Shown here in pieces: positions 1 through 12,079 of a stretch of DNA of 64,000 nt. Source of the stretch: Nageia nagi (taxonomy: Eukaryota > Pinophyta); NCBI GenBank assembly GCA_050084985.1, contig JBITNC010000001.1, positions 11,346,001 through 11,410,000 of the forward strand. The letters are read 5' to 3'. Position 1 is the first letter of the stretch. Every line of letters starts with the position of its first letter. A program made the translations under genes and the position numbers. The notes below the pieces were generated by a model that was not told where the DNA came from, made no database searches, and saw only the letters and a list, made by a program, of their open reading frames with translations.

Positions 1-2944
1 ATTTTTTGTGATGCTCCTTTTTCTTTTTTCCTTTTTTGATAGGTTCTTGACTAAACTGATGTAGATCATAGCATTTCTTTCTCTATGAGGTTTTTAGCCA
101 ACTATATCCTTTACCTTGCATTAAATTATATTTATGGATATCATCATAATGTATTTCATAAGATTCCAAATTTTAGGGTAAAGCATATCCTATACCCTAA
201 TGAACCTTTCTTTTTACTTTAAAGATTTAACTTACTATCAAATCTTCAATAGTACTTCATTAAATCATTGCCTTATGATTTAGTTATTTAAAGAGATATT
301 ATGCCCTATAAATGACTTTTCCTTATCTTAGTATTTTACTAACACCTTTAGGTAAATTCAACTATGTTTCTCTCCACTTGTTGAGTAATGCTATCAAGAA
401 GTGTAAACTCGATCTTATCTAAGTACTTTTGTTAAGGCTTTAGAGGTACAATCTTATAATGCTCATACCTTGCCAACATGGTTTATTTTTCTTGTGAAAG
501 TTTTCACATGAATACTCCTTCAATCCTCTTTCTAGTGCATTATGGGATATGTATCCCTTTTTACACTTAAGGGTATCTTCCAAGTTCTTAATAGCCATTC
601 CTACTAGGTTATCCTACCTAGATAATACCCATTCCCTAGGGTATAGTTCGAAAAATTCTCCATTCAATAATTAAGATATTAGGTTACCCATAATATTTGA
701 CATTACCAAATATCATTCCTTGACACAATAGTGAATCATGGGCCATACCATAAGTGAATTCCATAAAAAGAAGTTTAATTAAACTAACTTTTTAGTAAAA
801 GGTCTTAGACCATAGGCCTGAGAGTTTGAACTTGAAGATTTGATACCAAATGTAGTGCTCTACCTCTACAGTGCTTCTCCAATGCAATCTTAATTTCAAC
901 TTTCCAAACTTGAAATATTCAATCTTATTTTTTTATTTAAATTAAAATGAAACACTCAAATGATCTAGGAATAGACCAGGTGATCCACATGAGCATGTCA
1001 ATGTTGTTAGCTACTAGCACGCATATGGAAAGATTGGTAAAGTATAGAAAAATCAACCCTAATAGAAAAATTTCTAGTATTCACTTCTCAATGCTCACCC
1101 CATTGGAATACACCTCATAGGTGACCCCATCATTCCTATCCATGAACTATGCAATAGATATTCTGGTCACATGTTGTGGTTTCCTACTTGGGGCCCATAT
1201 CACCTAAGAGAATGCTAATCTATAAGGTTATACATCCTCATTTGATGTATGAACCTATGATTCATAGGCATAGATATATTATCCTAGGCAATTGTACATA
1301 TAAAATGGGTAGCATCATCACCTATGGAATAGTCATCATACTCTTATTTGCTAAACTATAGGTAGTATGAATACTAAATTACCCTCACCCGATAATAGTA
1401 GTTTTATTGCCTGCTACACTCATATAATACCCTATCGAGGATATGAGATACTACCCTACCCATATCTATCAGCTAGGCCCACCATGAAATTTGGTATCCT
1501 TGTACCCTTATATTGGGGAAAAATGGGTATTATACTAATAACACCTTGAATGGTTTATTTAGTCTAATAAGTTCCATAAAGTTTCATACCAAAAGCATCA
1601 ATCATCAAACATGCATAAGAAGTTTCAAATAAGCTTATTCATAAGGCCAACAAAGAATATTCAATTATAAATTATCCCCTATTCATAATGCCAAGAAATA
1701 ACAACTGTCAAAGGATAACAACAAGTCTTGTCATGCTCAAAAGTGGCTACTCCTAGCAAGGGAGTGCGGTGTCGAGTAAATCTACCCAAGAGAACACTTC
1801 TTGATAACTACCATATATCAAATGTTTCTTTCCAAAATTCAAAGTCCTAATCAATACTTGGTTAGATTTTCCATTCATGCAGCCAAGGTCCTAATTTCAT
1901 ATTTAACTAGTTTTCCTCCAATCCTAAGGGATATCTAAGTTTTAACACTTTAATTAGTTTTAGCTAACTTTCTTTTAACTTCCAATTTCAAGCATTAAGT
2001 ATATGATAACTTCAATTATTTATGTTGATTACTTGATAAGGACTTCCCTTGTATTCTTTTATTTGGAAATCTATTTGGCTCCTTGTATCAATGTCAATGG
2101 TAGCATTCAAACCATAATATATCACTAACTTGTTAATAAGTCATCCTAGTTTTGACTTCTTTATCATAGGTTCTTAACCCTAGGGTATCCCATCCTTGAC
2201 TATCTAATAATTGGGTAATAGGTTTAAAATTGTTTCTTACAATGATGAACTATTGAGTAATCTATGAGGTTTCCTACTCCTTTTTATGTGGTATAATCCC
2301 AAACTACATCTCTAGTGATCTTAGTTTCATTTACTTTGATACATCATCCAATTTTTATGATAAGGACTTCAATATTATTAACACTAATACACAAAAGCAT
2401 TCAATGTATGAAGAGGGTATATCTTGATGGACTTTCATTTTTTGGAGACAAGGCATATCGAACTTTATCTCTTGTAAAGGAAAGTACATCATACCATACA
2501 TAATACTCTTACAAATTTCAAGATATTAATTTATCCAATAAGGAATTACATCACACTTAGAATGATTTTAGCCATTAACTATCCATGAAACATTTCTCCT
2601 TCATAAATGAAGTATCAATTTAGGGTTTTCCATTATAGTTCAATTTGCAATAACCCTTTTACATAAGCATAATCAACTTTGAAGGTGTTCCTAGGTACCA
2701 TCCTTGTCTTTAATGAGCCTCCATCCATCTACCATTGCACTCAAGCATGCCTCCATCCAGGGGAACAAAAATGATATGGTGTTAAGTACTAGTATTATAA
2801 TTAGAGTTGATGAGGATCAAGAAGACTCTTTGGATTCATGAAATGCATCCTACTGTAGTTGCAAACATAACATATTACTTCATGTTGATCTCAATAGGTT
2901 TTATGTCTCGTTGGAGCCTACTTATCGTCCTTGATCATGGGGCC
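1..2944. other. AT-rich decayed intergenic DNA, no gene recognised
   Basis: I see only short unconnected frames of about 60 codons with no recognisable domain. A TGGTATC motif on the minus strand at 842-848, preceded in that orientation by a TACA end, could be an old tRNA-Met primer-binding site next to an LTR, but no gag follows it. I regard the stretch as old repeat debris. Confidence 0.5.
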
Positions 2945-3208
2945 CAATAACTTTCCACATGCATCATCCCATTCAAATTATTAATCAAAGTATTAAGTAA
3001 TTTTATTCCAAATAATACTCCATTTCTAATCTGGATAGGTTCCATGATTTTTTAAATACTACCTATCTTTATTGATCAATAATTTTCCACAATCATCATT
3101 CCATTCAAAATACTAATGAAAATATCAAGCAATTCTATTCCAAATAATATTCTATGTTTGATTTGGATAGATTCTAAGCTATTTCAAAAGGTTACCTATC
3201 ATCATCAT
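2945..3208. repeat. Tandem duplication, 132-bp unit, two copies
   Basis: The segment beginning CAATAACTTTCCACA at 2945 recurs at 3077 with scattered substitutions, giving a 132-bp period. Both copies keep the blocks ATTCCAAATAATA and a run ending in ACCTATC. It has no coding content that I can see. Confidence 0.7.
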
Positions 3209-4329
3209 GCATATTATCATTACAAAAGTTGAATAATTGCAATTCCATCCCCTAGTTTTTCTTTCAATTCCCATATAATCTACTCATACTTGGTAGTATT
3301 ACTAAAGTTAAAGAACATTGAAATCCTAATAATCCCTTTTTATAGTATATAAGAAAATCCTTAACACATCAATTTATACCAACAAGAATGTAAACATAAA
3401 TAACCCTTTCCAATTTAATTCTATAAGGATATCCATTTAATGATCCATAGCATGAAAATGATATATTTTCCTACCTAAATTTACCCTCATCATGATGAAA
3501 GTTACTATTTTAAAAACACACATTATGATATTGAATACTACTCAAAATTAATTAAATCAATACCACTTAATTGAGCGACGAAGATCAAAAATTTAGTTTT
3601 CCTATGATTTGACTCCATTTATTTCGCCTTTCAAGAGAGCCATCAAAGATCGATGAAATATTTTGCAAATTCCTCTTTATGAACAAAAAGAGTCTTATAA
3701 CTACATTGACAAGTCCTACAAAAATGCCTCATCAAAAATCATCTTATGGGTACATGGGTACATCTAAAAGATCCACATATTGTTTTAAAAAATGCCTCAT
3801 CAAAGGTCCAAAGCAGATAAATTGAAAGGGTCCTATGAATTGTTTGATTGAGCACCTCATACAAGAAGAAATAGTTCAAATCAATCGCATAATACTCTAG
3901 GAACTTGTTTACTTCACAAGGATCATAATCAAATAAAAGATGGATTTCCTAGGATATATATATACTCTATAGTTTAGATATTCCTTGTGTGAGAAAGCTT
4001 TTTTCTAGTTAAAATTTAATGGGCTCTTTTACAAATAAATTACTTGAAGTTAATTCACCATTACAAAACATACAAGTAGATCACATTTAACCCACACATA
4101 TTCCTAGATAGAGTAATTGCAAACTTAGATGAGTTGGGTCATTTGGAAAAGAACTTTCATTTACGATGAAAGGATAAATAATTAGGGAGATAATATGTTG
4201 GAGAGAATTCCTAAAACATAAGTGCATCAATATTTACCTTTTCTTATGCATACTAATAGAAAAATGAATCCTTTGAAGCTCAAATTCAAGGCAATTTTAC
4301 CAAGTTTAGTTTAGATGCACTTGAAAATC
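3209..4329. other. Intergenic, nothing recognised
   Basis: AT-rich sequence with stops in all frames. No domain, repeat boundary or RNA gene was seen. Confidence 0.5.
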
Positions 4330-5080
4330 CAGTAGATTATTTTACAAAGAGCCTCATCGAGTAGGCTGCGAATTGATTGACAAAAGGATCTCTCTCTTAA
4401 ACATAGTCTCATGAGTGTAACAATAGCATACAAATGGATGCACTGAAAGGGTCCTAAAATTATTGTCATATGCTACAGCGAGCGTGTTCTCATGGGATAC
4501 AAGGAATTCTTAAAAGAATACACTAAAAGGGACCTTAAATTATTTGATAAACTACCTCATCAAGACACAGTCTCGTGAAATGCAATGATGGTAGGATACA
4601 CATAAAAATGATTTTTAAGCAAATGAAATCATCAAGTGTAAAGCTAAACTCTGCAACCTCTATGAGCATTCTTCCAAAATGGGCCGTAAGGCCTAGTTCT
4701 ATGGACTACAATCATAGTAGGATGCACACAAGACAAGCTTTATGGAGGCATTTAAGGAGATGCGATTATCAAATGTAAATCCAACTTTGCTAATCTTTAC
4801 AAGCATTCTTTCAAAATGGCCACCATATGAATGGAAAAAGAATATATAAAGCCCAGTTGATGGACTATGATCATAGCAGGATACGAAAAAATAGTTTTTT
4901 GAAAAGGCTATGCACAAGATCTAATAATTGTTGGACAAAATGCTCCATCGAGGTGTAGTCTCATGGGAGAGAGATGCAAATAAGGCCTAGAACATAATGA
5001 GCCACTTCAAGATACTTTATCGAATACATCCCTATGGAGTACCATTAATCACTGAATATGCTCAAGGCCTACATGTTGAG
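4330..5080 (+). pseudogene. PPR (PLS-type) pseudogene fragment
   Basis: Broken plus-strand frames carry pentatricopeptide signatures. Near 4527-4600 one reads KLFDKLPHQDTVS, the S-motif end followed by a decayed 'WNAMMVGY' type segment. At about 4640-4690 comes SVKLNSATSMSILPKWA, which matches the 'GVKPNSATFVSILPACA' part of the next motif. A weaker repeat of the same block is at 4770-4820. PLS-class PPR proteins normally bind organellar RNA, but here the frame changes and stops every few dozen codons, so no protein is expected. It is one of several PPR remnants in the window and is probably a dispersed or retroposed copy. Confidence 0.65.
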
Positions 5081-5190
5081 GTAGCCTACGAGTAGGGATA
5101 TATTACAAAGGATGATATTGGGTTGTATTTTCTATGAACTAATTGTGATATTAAACGTCACTTGTGATTTTCTTTTTAAAATAAAATATA

Positions 5191-5285
5191 TAATTTAAAA
5201 TCCATGGAATATCCTTACGCCACTATAAATAATTTAAAATCCATGGAATGTCCCTTCCACACTATAAATAATTTAAAATACATAG
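5191..5285. repeat. Short tandem repeat, 39-bp unit, about 2.4 copies
   Basis: Units begin TAATTTAAAATCCATGG at 5191 and 5230, and a partial third copy begins at 5269. The spacing is exactly 39 bp each time. Small frames overlap it on both strands but they are products of the repeat. Confidence 0.8.
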
Positions 5286-6170
5286 TAGTACTCCACTGCA
5301 CATGCATTAACAAGCAACTAGAGACAAACTCCTCTCTTTTCAAGGTCTCTAATCTTATAAGGGTAATGAGAAGTAAAATATTACTAATTAACACATTAAA
5401 TAGCTTGCCCATCTCTCAATACAATGGAGTTTATTACTATAAACCTTGGAGAAGTAAACTCATCTAGTATTTTATTTGCAAATGGTGTATCCTCCCAAAA
5501 TACTTTAGACACCTCATACTAGGTTACAAAATATTTATAATAATTTCTTGCACCTAACATATGAAAACAAATTGTATGAGGTGTCTTCTTTCAATCATTA
5601 TCACAAAATTCCAAGACAACTTGCAACTAACAAAATAAGACAAATAATCCTTTCAACTCCTAAATTTTACTTTCACCCAAGTCTATTAAATTTTCTTGAT
5701 GAAAAATTTGAATTCAAATCATTGAAATATTCCTTCCCTCCTATCAAGCAATTTTTAAAATGCATATTTTTTTTAAAATTGATTTTTACCTATGATGACC
5801 CTTCATCTTGCAAGGTAGTTCATTAGTGCATACACACACATATATTATCAAAATAAAAAATAATGCATGATAATTGTGATATGCATCTACATGATATATG
5901 AGATTCCCTATGGTTGTAAGTAATTCAATGCCAATCATTTCTTCATTCTTACCAATCCATTCCCTGTAACCAACTCATGTTTGGTTCATGGGGTCTCCAT
6001 CTTGATAGCCATGTAGGTCAATCTATTCATTGTGTTACAATAACCTTGAATCCAACATCAAATCAACACAAATGGTGCATAAAATTATTCATAATCCATT
6101 TTACTTCATAAATCAATTCAAAATTTAGTTCAAATCCCTCTAGGTCATCAAGGGACCTCCAGAAGGATGT
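5286..6170. other. Intergenic, one 92-codon frame of unknown status
   Basis: A plus-strand frame at 5548-5826 encodes 92 residues rich in F, K, L and N. I recognise no domain in it and its composition simply follows the AT-rich background, so I do not call it a gene. Confidence 0.4.
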
Positions 6171-6187
6171 TCGGGCGGGTCGTTACA
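6171..6187. repeat. Possible LTR terminus (GGGTCGTTACA)
   Basis: GGGCGGGTCGTTACA is GC-rich against its surroundings and matches the terminal motif of many plant gypsy LTRs, whose other end reads TGTAACGACCC. No matching second end and no primer-binding site were seen, so it may be the edge of a solo or truncated LTR. Confidence 0.4.
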
Positions 6188-7877
6188 TGAAATGATCTGA
6201 TTAGTAGGATTTTTTATGATATTACCAATTTATAATCATGTTGCATTGTCATTATGAATTGATAAGGAAAATGTTCTATTCCATTTTCGATAATAGTTTA
6301 GAACTTGAGGAAATTCAAAATATACAAGGTATAGTAAAGGTAAGAGCATGTGATGTGCATATATGAGACACTGTTAGACAAAACATGGAAGGTTTGGAGA
6401 TGCCAGAACTATAATCAAGATCATATTTTGAACAAACCATGAGTCTTTATTAGTGTGGTGGAGACCACATCATTAGAAGGAAGGAGTCAATAATGGATCC
6501 TAGGAGAGGATGAACAACAAGTACAATAGAATAGAAAATATTAGTGCAATTTACAAAAATAGATGACAATTCAAAGGAAGAAAATTGATGGTCCACTGAG
6601 GAGGGAAAACAACATGATCCATAGGAGGGAAAAATTCAAAACTACATGTGCATAGGATTCTTCATTTGAATTAGTAGAGAACCCATGAAAAAAGAAGAGA
6701 GACATATTGTTACAAGACATTAAGACAAAGAGAGTGGAGATCATAATTTTCTTATAACCTCATCGCTTGAGAGTCTTATGCACTCTTATTTGCTTACATT
6801 ATTAGTTCCTAGGTTATGTTAGGATTTTTAGATTTTATGTTTACAAAGAGTTTATCTTCCATATTTACAAATTAGTTTTGTTGTGAAGTGTTGTACAAAA
6901 TTTAGGAAATAAAAGAATTGTGTTCTCCAAATTTCTTATATAGGATAGAGTCAAATATATTTTAAAATATTTATTTTTAATCCTAGGTAGGTTTTGTTTT
7001 GTTTTACTTTTATTTTTATTTTTTTTATTTCTACTAGCAATCACTTTAAAGCTAGCTATTCCTTATGTAGGTGTTGTATTAGTTTTATTTTTTTCTAAAT
7101 CGTAATGAATCCTATGTGAAAGGTGTCTATCGCTGAATAGGTAGGCAACTTTGAGTCAACTAGTTTAGAGATATATAGGCTTATTTTCAAACACTCTTAC
7201 TTCGGATGTGATAAGTTGATCTTGTTGAGGGTGGGAGACACCTAGATGAGAGCTATTCTACTGATAAAATTGGATTACATCTCTGATATAAAGCCCTAGG
7301 TAATGTTAGTCCTCATAACAAAAAAGGTGGATATAGAGCATGAATCAACACTAAAGAGGTAGTAGAATCTACCTCAAATCTCATAAAAGATCAAAAAAAT
7401 GAAAAATAAAATGGTGTAGAGTTTCTACTTCCCCTAGGGAATAAAATGTATATATTCATTCATCTCTTGGAATATGATGATCTTTTTCAACCTGTAGTTA
7501 AGGGGAGCATAATCGAAGTTGCCCAATGGATACTTTTATGCCATGTGTCAATGGCTATTGGAGGTATTGAGGAGGCACTATTTGACTATCCTTGGGTATG
7601 GAGAAAGTGCTCACAATGAAGAATGATGTCCTTTCAAATATCATATATGATTTTTTCCTTCTTATTCTATGATGGAACTCTAAGGGAGTGAGGCAAAATT
7701 CTATTAATATGAATCTAAATAGTTTTTTAAAGTATAGATACCTCAGAATACCAACCCCTCTTCCTCCTCTTAAGACTCAATGAAAGGGTCATCGAAGAGC
7801 ATAAAGCAAGGTAAGGATACCTTCTACACCTAGAAGGGGTGTCTCCCAAAGTGTAAAGCCTACAAATCTAATTAAAT
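6188..7877. other. Intergenic, nothing recognised
   Basis: AT-rich, with stops in all frames. No conserved domain or repeat boundary was identified. Confidence 0.5.
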
Positions 7878-8563
7878 CTTCCTCCCATGACTCCTTGATA
7901 AATAGAGGAAGCCAATTAAATCTTATGGCTTTCCTTATACTAGTTTTGTACCATGATAGAAAATATGGGAAAGGCTTAAAAGAGGAAATATTTCATTAAT
8001 ATACAACAAATAAATATACATCAATGATTGGATAAGTTATGAGATTTGTAAATTCTATGACAACAAACTCTCTAACTAACTAATAACTACCTAATGACTC
8101 ATCATGCTAATAAACCTAAAATAGTAATTAATAATATTTTTGTATAAAAAACATAGTGGATGACATACGTGAACATAATATCAGTGGGGAACAATCATGG
8201 TTAACACATAGATATAAGATAAAACTATATTCTATTCCCAAATAATTGATATGGTTGAGTTTAAAAAGTGTTGCTCTTGTACCAATCTTGAGATGCACTT
8301 GCATCAAACTCTAAAGGTTGGAGAAAAATTGGGAGCTCCTACTCACAAGTATAACAGATCATTGATGCATGGGTAGCCACTATAAATGAGTTGTACCCAT
8401 TGATGTCTTCTCTAATCATTGATGTATATTTTTTATTGTATGTTAATGAAATATTTCTCTTTTAAGCCTTTCCATATTTTCTATCATGGTATTAGAGCTA
8501 GTATAAGGAAAGCCACAAGATTTAATTGGCTTCCTCTATTTGTGAAGGAGTCCTAAGAGGAAG
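7878..8563. repeat. Inverted repeat built from two LTR-PBS junctions
   Basis: The arm at 7878-8034 is the reverse complement of 8411-8563, with about 375 bp between them. In the right arm, on the plus strand, an LTR-like end TCTATCA at 8480-8486 is followed directly by TGGTATTAGAGC (8487-8498), one base from the usual tRNA-iMet primer-binding site. The left arm holds the mirror image, minus-strand TCTATCA ending at 7954 followed by a degenerate TGGTACAAAACT. The arms therefore cover the 3' end of an LTR, the PBS and the first bases of the internal region, in head-to-head orientation. Likely origin: two related copia-like elements in opposite orientation, or an inverted duplication. Confidence 0.75.
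8487..8498 (+). promoter_or_regulatory. Retrotransposon primer-binding site (tRNA-iMet type)
   Basis: TGGTATTAGAGC directly follows an LTR-like CA end. Plant copia elements commonly use TGGTATCAGAGC, so this is a one-base variant. The internal region that follows has only broken frames. Confidence 0.6.
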
Positions 8564-9925
8564 AACGTTAGAAGAGCCAAAGGAGAGCCCTAAAGCCATG
8601 AGAATGAGCCAACAAAGCATAGAGTGAGTTGAGCTAATGAAGTTGAGGCTAGTTAAGAAGATGTTGTAGTGAAGAGAAATGACTAGAAGGGCCATCATTG
8701 AGACTGCATGTGTTTGTAGTGAAGGAAATAATGTATCACCTTGAGGTGATAGCGTTGTGAATGAGAATTGCAAGTTTTGTAAATATTTTTGATGTTGCTA
8801 TGTGAATTTATGTTCATGATAATATTGGAGAAGAGAATGCTATTGTTGTGTGTTGTGGAGGCTAATGCTGAAACTTTGTAGACCTTGCGAGTTGACTATG
8901 TGACATTTGTAGTCCTAATGAATTGCACCATTTGTAGGATTCATTATTCATTATGTAAGGATGATAAACTACATTTTGATAACCCACATCTTGCATTCAA
9001 AGATTTTTTAACATGGATGAATGCATGGACTGCACATACTCACACCCTCCTTGGAGACTCTTATTATTGAAAGCATCTTGGTGTGAAGTGTAGAAAGGAG
9101 GTGGTCGTATGTCCATCTCTTTGTTAATATATGTTTCAGTTGCATAGCATGAATGGAGTATGAAGAGGATTTCCTTTTGGAAATGAATGATGTGAGGAGC
9201 TCTCTCGTGCCAACTTCTAATATTGACTTTTTGTGTCAATTCAACCATTTGAGAAAAGCTTCTCTACTTCCAATATCAACTTCTCTTTTATTTCCTACAA
9301 CTACCTATAGGATATTGCAAACAACACCTTCATAAGATTGTTAATAAGATCAAATAAAGCTTATAAAATATATGTCATTTCTATAGTACTTGAAATACAA
9401 TATTAATCATATCCAAAAATGATAATATTTTAATCACAATTAATGGGAATTTAAATTAAAATATGATATAATCCATTTGTAAATACTAAAATTTGATTTT
9501 TAAAAATTAATAATATATATTGAAAATATTCAGATAATAAAATATATCAGTCAAATGATGACAATTAGATCTCAAATAATGAATGATATAAAGACATAAA
9601 CCTAATTAAATCTAGATTTAAAATATAACAAAAACCTATCTTCTTACCTTTCAAGATGAAATGAAGAATATAATCTAAGGATTCTCATGATGACCTACTC
9701 TTGAATTTATAACCATTCTTTATTTATCGTGCATAGACGCATAGTGCATAAATGTCATACAATATTTTCTACATAGCGTCGTCCAATCTAGTATATGTTG
9801 AAGGGAAACTGCTATCTAATGATGAATCAACAATTTTTTTAATTGCATAACAAAATATTTATATAGCATCTAAACTATATGTTGAAGGGAACCACAATCT
9901 ATTGACTAAGTAAAACAGGAAAAAA
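8564..9925. other. Decayed internal retroelement or intergenic sequence
   Basis: It continues from the PBS at 8487 but no gag, protease or RT motif is readable. A local duplication occurs at 9775-9900, where the block TATATGTTGAAGGGAA is present twice. Otherwise nothing was recognised. Confidence 0.4.
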
Positions 9926-10334
9926 TGAAACCCATGAAAAGTTACATCTCACATTCGAGTAGGTACTGTAGAGCACCAGGTGCATTACATTGTCACACTG
10001 GACAGTGGTTATCGATACGAATGAACTGATCTCAACAATGAACAAATGAAACACAAGAATGGAGTTCCTATACACTGTTTTATTAGTCCTTGTTCTCGTC
10101 CAGTAGTAATTCTGTCCAAGGCCAAGCAGATTGCTGCTGGAAATTTGTACTAAATTCTGTTATCATGCATCCAATGTTGCTAATGTAGGGATTACTGTTG
10201 TTAATATTAGGCGTAGAATTTAACTTTTGAGATTCTGGGCAGACAAGAATTGGAGTGCAGATTGAATGGCATTTCTTCTCCTTCTGTCGCTGTTGTCTCC
10301 ACGTGAAGCATAGCTCGACATGGAGTTTTCAACA
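9926..10334 (-). pseudogene. Internally deleted duplicate of the R2R3-MYB locus
   Basis: On the minus strand this stretch matches the 5' leader of the MYB at 15.4-17.3 kb (10219-10334 against about 17207-17337) joined directly to that gene's last coding part and 3' end (9926-10213 against about 15411-15699). The whole MYB domain and both introns are absent. The junction is TAGAA at 10214-10218, which occurs at both parental positions, 15700-15704 and 17202-17206, so 1,502 bp are missing. The retained C-terminal frame reads through AWPWTELLLDENKD and stops. It also lacks 16 bp that hold the TATA box in the larger copy. Weak homology resumes at about 10640-10690 against 17600-17650, so the original duplication was larger. 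It cannot encode a MYB. Confidence 0.88.
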
Positions 10335-10799
10335 GGAACTAGTGGGCCAACGATATTAACTAGCAGCACAAAGTTATGTCGCCTTTGGGTAGTTTATTGT
10401 CTTATGCTGCTCATAAAAGAAATGGTCCCCTACAAGTCTAAGGCCACATATAATTATGTACTCATATTTATGATGAGTCATCCTCGTACGTTTAATTTAT
10501 GACTGGCTAATCCTTTGGAAGTCGGTAAGAATTCGGTAAATCCTTAATACGACTGTAGCTTTAAGTACGAGACTATCAATATGAGTACTTAGATTCGTTC
10601 CAATGCATTGAATTACGTGCCGTCGATGATATTGATGTGTAGCTTACTTATTTATTGTTGAGACGATTTATCAGTAAAATTTATAACTAGCAATTGCAAT
10701 TTTGTTTAATGGGTACGCTCAATATTATGAATGATTTTATTAATAATCTTAACGTATAATTATTTGGTTTGTAAATTTTTATCTTAAGGTGAAATATCA
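10335..10799. other. Flank of the deleted MYB copy, no gene
   Basis: No coding feature is seen. At about 10640-10690, a block with TTATTTATTGTTGA and AAAATTTATAA resembles the upstream flank of the larger MYB copy near 17600-17650. This indicates that the duplicated segment extended past the leader. Confidence 0.5.
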
Positions 10800-11140
10800 T
10801 ATTTTTAAGGAGATGATATCACAAAAAAATAGTTATCGTGATTCAAAAAAGGTAGAAAAATACTTTATTGCATTTTTAAGGAGGTGACGTGAGGGGTGGA
10901 GATCAACAACAAAAATATCGTAATACAAAACAATGCAGAAAAATACATTTCTGCACTTTTAGAGAGGTGATGTGAGCAAGTGACATCAACAACAAAGTTT
11001 TCATAGTGCGAAATAAGCATAAAAAGTTCATTTCGTACTTTTGAGGAGGTGATGTCAATACAAAGTTATCACGATGTGGAATAAGGTACAAAAATATGTT
11101 CTTACACTTTTAAAAAGGTATCATTAGTAGTAAAGTTATT
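10800..11140 (+). repeat. Minisatellite block 1, about 70-85-bp units, five copies
   Basis: The unit runs CTTTTAAGGAGGTGATGTCA, then a CAACAAAGTTATCATGATGTGGAATAAGG-like part, then an AAAAATATGTT-like part. Unit starts are recognisable at about 10805, 10873, 10958, 11038 and 11106. Several 60-codon frames on both strands here arise from the repeat and are not genes. Confidence 0.85.
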
Positions 11141-11244
11141 ATAACGAGAATCACGGGGGTTATGTTAGTAAGAAATGGTAAATAAGACATGAGTGCTATG
11201 AGGGGGTATTTTCTATATCAATATATTATCGTATATTGGTATGT

Positions 11245-11395
11245 ATTTTATAAGGGGAGAGGGAAGGGGTTTTTACCAAGGGGCAGGTTACAAGAGGGGT
11301 TAGTAGGGGTGGGGGTTATCAAGAGTGGGGGGTTACCAGGAGGGAAGGGGTTACCACGGGGAAGAGGGTTTTAGGGGAATGGTAAACTAGGGGTT
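11245..11395 (+). repeat. G-rich low-complexity stretch with GGGGTTACC motifs
   Basis: A run of GGGG blocks separated by a few bases, with repeated GGGTTACCA and GGGTTAC-like words. G is very dense on the plus strand, quite unlike the surrounding AT-rich DNA. Quadruplex formation is possible. It is not a TTTAGGG telomeric array. The 61-codon frame across it is a composition artefact. Confidence 0.75.
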
Positions 11396-12079
11396 GAATG
11401 GCATTTTATCTAGTTGGCATACATAAGGGCCTCTTATATGATAATATTATTCTTCTCTTTCTCTTCAATTTTAATATTATAAAATAATTAAAATATTATT
11501 CTATTATTTTATTATTGAATTGATTCTAAATATTAAATTAATTATTAATTTATCTTTTTACAAAATCAAATTAATTTAAATACATTGGATGAATTTATAT
11601 GGTTAACTAAGGAATGATGTCTACTATTAATATGGATAGGGTTGTGTTCATCTAAGACATCATTGCTATATATTGCAAAGCTTACAAAGTCTTCTTACAA
11701 CATCTAGCTAAAGAAGAGTACAATGTAGCTATTGTTGGTTAAGAAGAGATCATATTAAGCCTAGATAAAGAGTGCAAATACAATATTAACTATGTAGTAA
11801 AGGTGGAACCTCTGTCTTTGAGGCCCATATCCAAGTCAACTTTTCTACTATTGAAGAAAATATTATACATTGATGAAATGGTAAAACTACTAAGAGGTAT
11901 TAAAAATTGATTCAATTTTTTTCTATAAAATGGCAAGTTTTTAAAAGGGTTATTATTTATTATATAGGAGTATACCATGAGGGGTTTAATAAATTAAAAT
12001 GGAAGGTGGTAAATTTTAAATAGGTTTTTTTTTAATAATCCTATGCACACATGTGTTTTGAATGCTTTCTATTAAGAGA
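11396..12079. other. AT-rich spacer between minisatellite blocks
   Basis: It begins with a very AT-rich stretch (ATTAAATTAATTATTAATTTA near 11530). No gene was seen. Confidence 0.5.

Noticed and set aside
842-848. Minus-strand TGGTATC as a primer-binding site
   Set aside because: Only seven bases match the usual site well, and no LTR pair or gag is readable next to it. Kept only as a note in the intergenic entry.
11245-11395. Interstitial telomere repeat
   Set aside because: The repeated word is GGGTTACC-like and irregular, not TTTAGGG arrays.
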